Source: Treponema sp. (GTDB lineage Bacteria; Spirochaetota; Spirochaetia; Treponematales; Treponemataceae). From it: a DNA stretch of 6,334 nucleotides. The DNA is taken from NCBI GenBank assembly GCA_017390125.1, contig JAFPCT010000110.1, positions 1-6,334 of the forward strand. The letters run 5' to 3'. Below the pieces are notes generated by a model. The model had not been told where the DNA came from. It ran no database searches and saw only the letters and a program-made list of their open reading frames with translations. Both the position numbers and the translations under genes were made by a program. Below, one piece after another: positions 1 to 5,375 of the stretch (positions within the stretch are counted from its first letter, which is position 1; each line of letters opens with the position of its first letter).

Positions 1-1764
1 ATTGATTCCCTGAATGCTGATATTTGGGGAGTCTGGTTCTTGGCTGGTGCTGCGCTTGTATTCTGGATGCAGGCCGGTTTTGCAATGGTAGAAGCAGGTT
101 TTACCCGGGCAAAAAACACTGGAAACATCATCATGAAAAACTTGATGGATTTCTGTATTGGTACAGTGATGTGGTTTTTGATCGGTGCTTCTTTCATGCT
201 TTCCTACACAGATCCTGTAACAGGAGAAGTAAGCAAGGGTATCTGGAGTTTCCTTGGAAAGCCTGGATTTGCTGTGTTCACCCAGTATGCTTCATTTGAT
301 TTCTCTGGTTTTGTATTCAACCTTGTGTTCTGTGCTACAACTGCTACCATCGTTTCTGGTGCAATGGCAGAACGAACGAAGTTCAGCACATATTGTCTTT
401 ATTCTGCAATCATTTCAGGAATCATTTATCCGATTGAAGCTCACTGGACATGGGGCGGCGGATTCCTTGCTCAGTGGGGATTCCACGATTATGCTGGTTC
501 TGCCTGCATCCACATGGTAGGCGGTATCTGTGCCTTGATTGGTGCTGCTATTCTTGGTCCGCGTCTTGGAAAGTTTGACCGGGACAGAAACGGCAAGGTA
601 ACAAAAGTTCATGGTTTTCCAGGACACAACATCGCCATGGGTGCTCTTGGTGTATTCATCCTTTGGTTGGGTTGGTATGGATTCAACGGTGCTGCTGCTA
701 CTGATATTCCTACATTGGGTTCTGTATTCCTTACTACAACAGTTGCTCCTGCCGTTGCTACAGTTGTCGCAATGTGCTTCACGTGGATTAAGTACGGAAA
801 GCCTGATGTTTCAATGTGTCTGAACGCTTCCCTTGCTGGTCTTGTTGCAATCACAGCTCCTTGTGACGTTACAGACTGTGCTGGTGCTGCAATAATCGGT
901 GTTGTTGCCGGTCTTCTGGTAATTTTCGGAATCTGGCTTCTTGACTACAAGCTCCACATCGATGACCCGGTTGGTGCTGTAGGTGTACATATGATGAACG
1001 GTATCTGGGGTACAATTGCTGTTGGTCTTTTTGCAACAAAGTCTGCTCCAGGATTTGAGCTTGCAGGAATTACAGAAGGTGTTTTCTACGGCGGAGGATT
1101 CGGCCAGCTGGCAAAACAGTTCGGCGGTATGTTCATCATCATCATCTGGACAGTGGTTACAATTACAATTGCCTATGCAATCCTTAAAAAGACAATCGGC
1201 CTTCGTGTTTCTGCCGAGGAAGAAATTGTTGGTCTTGACCGCCTTGAGCACGGTCTTGCTTCAAGCTATGCAGGATTTGCCCTTCAGTATTCAGAAGAAG
1301 AAGTTGAGGAGGCTATTGTTGCTGGTGTTGCCCTTCCGGAAAGTGAGGCTGTTCCTGTTAAGGTTGAGCCTGCCACACGTCCTTCTTCACGAGACGTTAC
1401 GGCTCACAAGATTGTCATCATTACCCGCCAGAGAAAATTTGATGCCCTTAAGAATGCGCTTAATGGAATCGGAATCACTGGTATGACAGTAATCAACGCA
1501 ATGGGCTGCGGAATGCAGAAAGGTAAGGACGAGTTCTACCGAGGTGCCCCTGTTCAGACAATGGACCTTCTTCCAAAAGTTAAGGTTGAGATCGTCGTTG
1601 CAAAGGTTCCTGTAGAGACTGTCATTGCTGCTGCAAAGAAAGTTCTTTATACAGGTCATATCGGAGACGGAAAGATTTTCGTTTACCCGGTTGAAGATGT
1701 AATCAAGGTTCGAACCGGAGAGTCTGGATATGATGCTCTTCAGGATGATTATGAGAACGCATAA
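1..1764 (+). CDS. Ammonium transporter fused to a C-terminal PII (GlnB/GlnK) regulatory domain; 5' end outside the window
   Basis: An inner-membrane ammonium channel with its own PII regulator attached. The frame is open from base 1, and the residues before the TTG at 40 (IDSLNADIWGVWF) already align with the start of Amt proteins. The real start is therefore upstream and few codons are missing. Amt signs are QAGFAMVEAGF in the first helix, GAMAER, WTWGGGF, and the two pore histidines (codons 511-513 in CIHMVGG and 988-990 in GVHMMNGIWG). LGWYGFNG and the conserved cytoplasmic tail GLRVSAEEE...HGLASSY (1201-1269) also fit. A 44-residue acidic/proline linker (1270-1401) leads to the PII domain (1402 to about 1740). 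That domain has QKG and YRG in the T-loop, LLPKVK, the B-loop GHIGDGK (1654-1674) and the C-loop RTGESG. Alanine codons are strongly GCT-biased, which suggests high expression. PII would sense ATP/ADP/2-oxoglutarate and gate the pore; this is inferred from separate AmtB-GlnK pairs. Confidence 0.95.
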   Translation: MDSLNADIWGVWFLAGAALVFWMQAGFAMVEAGFTRAKNTGNIIMKNLMDFCIGTVMWFLIGASFMLSYTDPVTGEVSKGIWSFLGKPGFAVFTQYASFDFSGFVFNLVFCATTATIVSGAMAERTKFSTYCLYSAIISGIIYPIEAHWTWGGGFLAQWGFHDYAGSACIHMVGGICALIGAAILGPRLGKFDRDRNGKVTKVHGFPGHNIAMGALGVFILWLGWYGFNGAAATDIPTLGSVFLTTTVAPAVATVVAMCFTWIKYGKPDVSMCLNASLAGLVAITAPCDVTDCAGAAIIGVVAGLLVIFGIWLLDYKLHIDDPVGAVGVHMMNGIWGTIAVGLFATKSAPGFELAGITEGVFYGGGFGQLAKQFGGMFIIIIWTVVTITIAYAILKKTIGLRVSAEEEIVGLDRLEHGLASSYAGFALQYSEEEVEEAIVAGVALPESEAVPVKVEPATRPSSRDVTAHKIVIITRQRKFDALKNALNGIGITGMTVINAMGCGMQKGKDEFYRGAPVQTMDLLPKVKVEIVVAKVPVETVIAAAKKVLYTGHIGDGKIFVYPVEDVIKVRTGESGYDALQDDYENA

Positions 1765-1817
1765 AAATTAACTTGAATCTAAAGCATAGAAATAGGCTTG
1801 AGAGACATAAACTATCT

Positions 1818-1871
1818 GAAGGACTGTTCTTGCCGGTGGAGTTTCCGTCCGGCTGGGACAGTCCTTCTTTT
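1818..1871 (+). terminator. Rho-independent terminator after the Amt-PII gene
   Basis: A long hairpin whose outer arms 1818-1830 and 1855-1867 pair as GAAGGACTG/CAGTCCTTC, continuing through G-T pairs. An inner GCCGG/CCGGC stem (1832-1836 with 1849-1853) and a small GGA/TCC tip follow. The run TCTTTTA comes directly after the stem. It lies 53 nt past the Amt stop and 50 nt before coaC. There is no matching A-run on the upstream side, so it should work in the + direction only. Confidence 0.88.
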
Positions 1872-1882
1872 ATAAAAAACTG

Positions 1883-1891
1883 TGTTAAAAT
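1883..1891 (+). promoter_or_regulatory. Candidate extended -10 promoter for the coaC run
   Basis: The bases TGTTAAAAT fit an extended -10 element (TG, one base, then TAAAAT, five of six matches to TATAAT). No good -35 box is seen 17 bp upstream, where the terminator stem lies. Transcription would begin near 1898 and leave only about 20 nt of leader. It is placed here because a strong terminator precedes it and a gene run follows. The motif is short and could arise by chance in this AT-rich gap. Confidence 0.3.
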
Positions 1892-1917
1892 AATGCAAAA
1901 TGTTGTAAACTAAGGGT

Positions 1918-2469
1918 ATGATAAAGGGAAAATCAATTGTTCTTGGAGTTTCTGGCAGCATCGCGGCTTATAAAGCAGCCTCTCTTACCAGTCTCCTGAT
2001 AAAAAACGGCGCCGAAGTTAACGTGATCATGACAAAAAACGCCACAAACATAATTAATCCGATTACGTTTGAAACTCTTTCAGGCAGAAAATGCTATGTG
2101 GACACTTTTGACCGCAATTTTGAATTCAACGTAAATCATGTCTCGCTGGCAAAAAAGGCGGATCTGTTTGTCATTGCTCCTGCAACGGCAAACGTAATTG
2201 CAAAAGCTGCGAGCGGTCTTTGTGATGACATGCTTACTACAACTTTCCTTGCCGCAAAGTGCAGGAAAATGATTTTCCCTGCCATGAATACGGCCATGTA
2301 TGAAAATCCCGTAACTCAGGACAATATTGAAAAGTGCCGCCATTACGGAATTATTGTCTCGGAGCCTGCTGAAGGGCATCTTGCTTGCGGCGATTCTGGA
2401 AAGGGAAAAATGCCGGAGGCAGAGGACATACTGCGGCAGATTCTTGAAGTTTTAGGTAAGGAATGCTGA
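1918..2469 (+). CDS. coaC: Phosphopantothenoylcysteine decarboxylase (stand-alone CoaC)
   Basis: An FMN enzyme of coenzyme A synthesis that decarboxylates 4'-phosphopantothenoylcysteine to 4'-phosphopantetheine in the cytosol. The 183 residues match the flavoprotein half of E. coli Dfp/CoaBC. They show GVSGSIAAYK (10-19), the active-site histidine H74 in NVNHVSLAKKAD, the APATAN flavin loop (88-93), PAMNTAMYENP with N124 (121-131), and C157 in LACGDSGKGKMPE, which is the substrate-lid cysteine motif. These fit E. coli H75, N125 and C158 with a shift of one. The protein stops where the CoaB synthetase domain would begin, so CoaB must be encoded elsewhere. The ATG is supported by the usual family start (charged residues, then IVLGVSGS). 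The only purine-rich stretch, AAGGG, ends 1 nt before it, which is too close for a normal ribosome binding site. The stop overlaps the ribosome binding site of cdd. Confidence 0.93.
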   Translation: MIKGKSIVLGVSGSIAAYKAASLTSLLIKNGAEVNVIMTKNATNIINPITFETLSGRKCYVDTFDRNFEFNVNHVSLAKKADLFVIAPATANVIAKAASGLCDDMLTTTFLAAKCRKMIFPAMNTAMYENPVTQDNIEKCRHYGIIVSEPAEGHLACGDSGKGKMPEAEDILRQILEVLGKEC

Positions 2470-2476
2470 GGTTTAT

Positions 2477-2875
2477 ATGGACGAAAAAAAACTTGCCGAA
2501 AAGGCAATTGAGATGATGAAGTTTTCCTATGCGCCTTATTCTCATTTTCATGTCGGTGCTGCGCTTCTTGCAAAAAACGGAAAAGTATACACCGGATGCA
2601 ATGTTGAGAATGCCGCCTACGGACCTTCGAACTGTGCTGAACGCACTGCAGTTTTCAAGGCTGTGAGTGAAGGTGACAGGGAATTTGAGGTCATTGCCAT
2701 TGCCGGCGGACTGAACGGAATTCCTGACGGTTTCTGTTCTCCCTGCGGTGTATGCAGACAGGTTCTTGCTGAATTTTGCGGCAAGGAATTCAAAGTGATA
2801 ATGGTGAATGCTGCTGGAGAGCTTAAGACAATGACTCTCGGCGAGCTTCTGCCTGAAAGTTTTTCTTTGGACTGA
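2477..2875 (+). CDS. cdd: Cytidine deaminase, homotetrameric zinc type
   Basis: Deaminates cytidine and deoxycytidine to uridine and deoxyuridine in pyrimidine salvage (cytosol). The 132-residue length fits the short tetrameric class (B. subtilis Cdd is 136), not the long dimeric E. coli form. Visible motifs are SYAPYSHFHVGAAL (17-30; most family members have P where H25 stands), the substrate-binding NVEN (42-45), CAERTA (53-58) with zinc ligand C53 and catalytic E55, and PCGVCRQ (89-95) with zinc ligands C90 and C93. The ribosome binding site GAGG (2468-2471) sits 5 nt before the ATG and overlaps the coaC stop TGA, so translation is probably coupled to coaC. Only 4 nt separate it from the next gene. 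Confidence 0.96.
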   Translation: MDEKKLAEKAIEMMKFSYAPYSHFHVGAALLAKNGKVYTGCNVENAAYGPSNCAERTAVFKAVSEGDREFEVIAIAGGLNGIPDGFCSPCGVCRQVLAEFCGKEFKVIMVNAAGELKTMTLGELLPESFSLD

Positions 2876-2879
2876 TTTT

Positions 2880-3659
2880 ATGCCGTTTGTCTCAAATCCT
2901 GAAAAAGCAGATTCTTCAACTTGTTTTGCCCTGCGGGATAAAAATCTGATTTTAAGGCAGGACGGCTCTCTTTTGAGCTTTGAGGATCTGCTGCTTCTGA
3001 AAAAACTTTCCCCTGATTCTGAATTTTTCAACGATGATTCTTTTTCGGTTGCTGCCCTGAATTATCCGGAACCGGTTTCTTTGCCGGAAGGTTATGTACA
3101 AAAGCCCATCCGGGAATTTTTTTCCGAAAATACGGAGGACTTGAATTTCCGGGCTGCCCGTGCAAGAAGCATACTTGAATGGCGGGTGATGAACCGTTTC
3201 TGCCCTTACTGCGGCGGTTCCCTTCAGGACAGCAGGACTTTTTCTGCAAAAGAATGCGCTGCCTGCGGAAAGGTGTATTTCCCGCGGATTGAGCCATGCG
3301 TAATAGTTCTTGTTCACCGGGGAGAGCAGGTTCTGCTTGTCCGTCATACCTACCGCAACCAGAATATTTTCGCCTGCATAGCAGGATTTATGGAGGCCGG
3401 TGAGTCTGCGGAAAATGCTGTCCGCCGGGAGGTTTTTGAGGAGACTGGCCTGAAAGTAAAGAACATAAAGTACAAGGGAAGTCAGGGCTGGCCTTATCCG
3501 GATCAGCTTATGCTCGCTTTTACTGCTGATTATGAAAGCGGAGAGCTTGTCCTTCAGAAGGAAGAAATCGCAGAGGCAATCTGGTGCAGGCCCGAAGAAT
3601 GTGAGAATAGTCCGAAGCCGGGTTCCATTGCATACAGGCTGATTCACGATCAGTTTTAG
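2880..3659 (+). CDS. nudC: NudC-type NADH pyrophosphatase / NAD-cap hydrolase (Nudix, zinc ribbon)
   Basis: Hydrolyses NAD(H) to NMN(H) and AMP; E. coli NudC also removes NAD caps from RNA 5' ends. The 259 residues match E. coli NudC in length (257) and order. A poorly conserved N-terminal domain (about 1-95) comes first. A zinc ribbon with C108, C111, C126 and C129 follows, then VYFPRIEPCVIVLV (132-145). A perfect Nudix box runs from G169 to L191 (REVFEETGL, metal-binding E184, E187, E188). The family's SQPWPFPxS motif appears as SQGWPYPDQ at 201-209, so it is altered at several places. The C-terminal LMLAFTADYESGE matches the E. coli counterpart closely. The ATG lies 4 nt after the cdd stop, with a weak GGA 8 nt upstream, so translation is likely coupled. 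Confidence 0.92.
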   Translation: MPFVSNPEKADSSTCFALRDKNLILRQDGSLLSFEDLLLLKKLSPDSEFFNDDSFSVAALNYPEPVSLPEGYVQKPIREFFSENTEDLNFRAARARSILEWRVMNRFCPYCGGSLQDSRTFSAKECAACGKVYFPRIEPCVIVLVHRGEQVLLVRHTYRNQNIFACIAGFMEAGESAENAVRREVFEETGLKVKNIKYKGSQGWPYPDQLMLAFTADYESGELVLQKEEIAEAIWCRPEECENSPKPGSIAYRLIHDQF

Positions 3660-3700
3660 AATTGCCCGATAATAAAAAAACAATTTTAGGAGATTAATAC

Positions 3701-4213
3701 ATGGATTTTACAGAAGTTGTAAAAAACAGATATTCCTGCAAGAAATACAGCGACAGAGTTCCTTCGAAGGAGCAGATTGAATCAATTCTTGAGGCCGGAC
3801 GACTGGCTCCTACTGCAAAGAACCTGCAGGAGCAGCATGTTTATGTAGTTCAGTCAAAAGAGGGGCTTGAGAAAATAGATTCCCTTACACCATGCCGTTA
3901 CAATGCCCCTGTCGTACTTGCGGTTGCATTCAACAAAAACGAAGTATACACATATCCTGGAGAAAAGCGTGATTCCGGTATTGAAGATGCAACTATCGTT
4001 GCGACCCACATGATGCTTGCTGCATACAACGCCGGCGTTGACAGCTGCTGGTTGAACCGCTTTGATCCTGACCAGGCTGCGGAGCTTCTTGGTCTGCCGG
4101 AAAACGAATCGGTCCTCATGCTTCTTGACCTGGGCTTCGCCTCAGAAGGAACTGGTCCTCTTCCGAACCATAATTCCCGCAAGCCTCTTTCTCAGACTGT
4201 AAGCTATTTATAA
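3701..4213 (+). CDS. Nitroreductase-family FMN oxidoreductase
   Basis: A small flavoprotein of the NfsA/NfsB-like fold, expected to bind FMN as a dimer and to use NAD(P)H. The natural substrate cannot be told from sequence. The 170 residues show the N-terminal FMN-phosphate motif RYSCKKY (10-16), APTAKNLQEQHVYVV (36-50), the central helix GIEDATIVATHMMLAAYNAG (93-112), the LGL segment (130-132) and LLDLGFAS (141-148). This is short for the family and suggests a minimal subfamily. The start is set by a strong AGGAGA (3688-3693) 7 nt before ATG. The 41-nt gap to nudC is the widest in the run. It holds GATAAT (3668-3673) without a convincing -35 box, so an internal promoter is possible but unproven. 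The ABC ATPase follows after 10 nt. Confidence 0.88.
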   Translation: MDFTEVVKNRYSCKKYSDRVPSKEQIESILEAGRLAPTAKNLQEQHVYVVQSKEGLEKIDSLTPCRYNAPVVLAVAFNKNEVYTYPGEKRDSGIEDATIVATHMMLAAYNAGVDSCWLNRFDPDQAAELLGLPENESVLMLLDLGFASEGTGPLPNHNSRKPLSQTVSYL

Positions 4214-4223
4214 GGAACAGGTT

Positions 4224-5207
4224 ATGCAGAATTCACCCTTGATTAAAATTTCCCATCTTTCCAAGCACTTCAATCTGGAAGCCGGATTCTTTGCCAGAAA
4301 CAGGAAGACTGTTTACGCAGTAAATGACGTTTCTTTTTCCATTGAGCGCGGCAAAACCTACGGAATAGTAGGGGAGTCAGGCTGCGGAAAAACTACCACT
4401 GCCAGAATGCTGATTCAGATGTACAGACAGTCAGGGGGAGAAATCTTGTATTTTCCAAAGACTGATGAAAGTGAAAGTCCTGCAGAGCCGCTGAACGTTG
4501 AGCGTTTCGGCAGAAAAGAGCTCAAGTTGTACCGCGAAAAGGTGAAATATGTATTCCAGGATCCGGCTCGTTCACTTAATCCGCGCATGAGCGTTTTTGA
4601 CGTGCTTATTTCCGGACTTAAATATTCATCAATGTGGCAGGGAAAAGATAATGCCCGCATCCTGTGTGAAAAGATAATTCAGGAAGTAGGGCTCAGTCCG
4701 GAAGATTTGAACCGCCGGCCGGCAGAATTTTCCGGGGGACAAAGGCAGCGCATTTCTATTGCCCGGGGGCTTATAATGAACCCGGAGCTCTTGATCTGCG
4801 ATGAAGTTGTTTCAGCTCTTGATGTTTCCATCCAGGGACAGATAATTAATCTGCTTCTAGACCTGCGGGAAAAACGTAATTTAAGCTATCTTTTTATAAC
4901 CCATGACCTTAAAGTCGCATGCTATTTCTGCGATACAATCGGCGTCATGTACCGAGGGGTTCTGGTTGAGGAAGCTCCTGCCGCAGACTTGTACAGTGAA
5001 GCCCTTCATCCGTATACAAAACTTCTGTTCGAAGGTTCAAGAAATCTTGTCTCTGCTTCTTCTCTGGAAGTAAAAACAACTTTGGAAAAGGAAAACTGCT
5101 GTCCTTTTGCATACCGCTGCCCTAAGGCTACGGAAAGGTGCCGTTCCGCTCTTCCAGAGTTTACGGAAGTTTCTGAATCCCATAAAGTCCGTTGTTTTGA
5201 ACTTTAG
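4224..5207 (+). CDS. Oligopeptide/dipeptide ABC transporter ATP-binding protein, OppF/DppF type
   Basis: A cytosolic ATPase subunit that normally pairs with OppD to drive peptide uptake through an OppBC permease. In its 327 residues the ABC motifs are complete: Walker A GESGCGKTT (50-58), the Q-loop at Q112 in FQDPARSLNPRM, signature FSGGQRQRIS (169-178), Walker B LLICDE (189-194), D-loop SALD (197-200) and switch H227. DVSIQ follows the D-loop as in Opp/Dpp/Nik ATPases. The C-terminal oligopeptide domain carries a cysteine cluster (C292, C293, C299, C306) and a late C324, typical of this subfamily. Residue 195 is V, where E. coli has the P of DEPVSALD. AAGGA (4212-4216) lies 7 nt before the ATG and overlaps the nitroreductase stop. 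No permease, binding protein or OppD gene is in the window, so substrate is unknown (peptide, nickel or glutathione relatives are possible). Confidence 0.92.
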   Translation: MQNSPLIKISHLSKHFNLEAGFFARNRKTVYAVNDVSFSIERGKTYGIVGESGCGKTTTARMLIQMYRQSGGEILYFPKTDESESPAEPLNVERFGRKELKLYREKVKYVFQDPARSLNPRMSVFDVLISGLKYSSMWQGKDNARILCEKIIQEVGLSPEDLNRRPAEFSGGQRQRISIARGLIMNPELLICDEVVSALDVSIQGQIINLLLDLREKRNLSYLFITHDLKVACYFCDTIGVMYRGVLVEEAPAADLYSEALHPYTKLLFEGSRNLVSASSLEVKTTLEKENCCPFAYRCPKATERCRSALPEFTEVSESHKVRCFEL

Positions 5208-5243
5208 GGTTATGAAAATTGAAATCAATGTAAGGCAGGCTGC

Positions 5244-5288
5244 GGATGGAAACAGTTTAGAAAGTTTTATAGATCCATCCTTATTTTT
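5244..5288 (+). terminator. Probable weak terminator after the OppF-like gene
   Basis: GGATGGA (5244-5250) pairs perfectly with TCCATCC (5274-5280), a 7-bp stem with a 23-nt AT-rich loop, followed by TTATTTTT. It starts 36 nt past the stop of the ABC ATPase gene and precedes the candidate promoter of the next gene. The long loop makes it weaker than the hairpin at 1818. Confidence 0.45.
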
Positions 5289-5310
5289 AGGTTTATCGCT
5301 AAATTATACA

Positions 5311-5354
5311 TTGATATTTTCAGATGTGCGAACTATTTAATTATATGTTATAGT
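5311..5354 (+). promoter_or_regulatory. Candidate promoter region for the SbcD-like gene
   Basis: Two overlapping sigma-70-like options are visible. One is TTGATA (5311-5316), 17 bp, then TATTTA (5334-5339): a good -35 with a poor -10. The other is the extended -10 TGTTATAGT (5346-5354), whose hexamer TATAGT has five matches, but without a -35. Both lie in the most AT-rich part of the 168-nt gap and would give a short leader before the TTG start at 5376. Confidence 0.45.
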
Positions 5355-5363
5355 TGAATACTT

Positions 5364-5368
5364 AAGGA
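5364..5368 (+). promoter_or_regulatory. Ribosome binding site that fixes the TTG start of the SbcD-like gene
   Basis: AAGGA ends 7 nt before TTG 5376. No ATG or GTG in the same frame lies near the conserved start of the phosphoesterase domain, so this site supports TTG as the initiation codon. Confidence 0.65.
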
Positions 5369-5375
5369 AATAAAA

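Noticed and set aside
40..42. TTG as the true start of the ammonium transporter
   Set aside because: The upstream in-frame residues to base 1 already match the N-terminal region of Amt proteins and no stop intervenes, so the gene begins before the window.
811..1251. A 146-codon minus-strand frame inside the transporter gene
   Set aside because: It is antisense to conserved Amt sequence, with a cysteine- and asparagine-rich translation typical of a shadow frame.
1818..1871. The long hairpin as a riboswitch or small RNA for coaC
   Set aside because: It is a simple long stem with a T-run and no conserved multi-helix core; a terminator explains it fully.
2351..3031. A 226-codon open frame on the minus strand
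   Set aside because: It lies opposite cdd and nudC, whose catalytic motifs are unmistakable on the + strand, and its translation is low-complexity with no family likeness.
2952..3683. A 243-codon open frame on the minus strand
   Set aside because: It is a shadow of nudC; the zinc ribbon and Nudix box on the + strand account for this DNA.
5212..5340. A 42-codon open frame just after the OppF-like gene (starts MKIEINVRQ)
   Set aside because: It has no recognisable family, its AGGG lies only 2 nt from the ATG, and it runs through the probable terminator and the candidate promoter. It is most likely chance.
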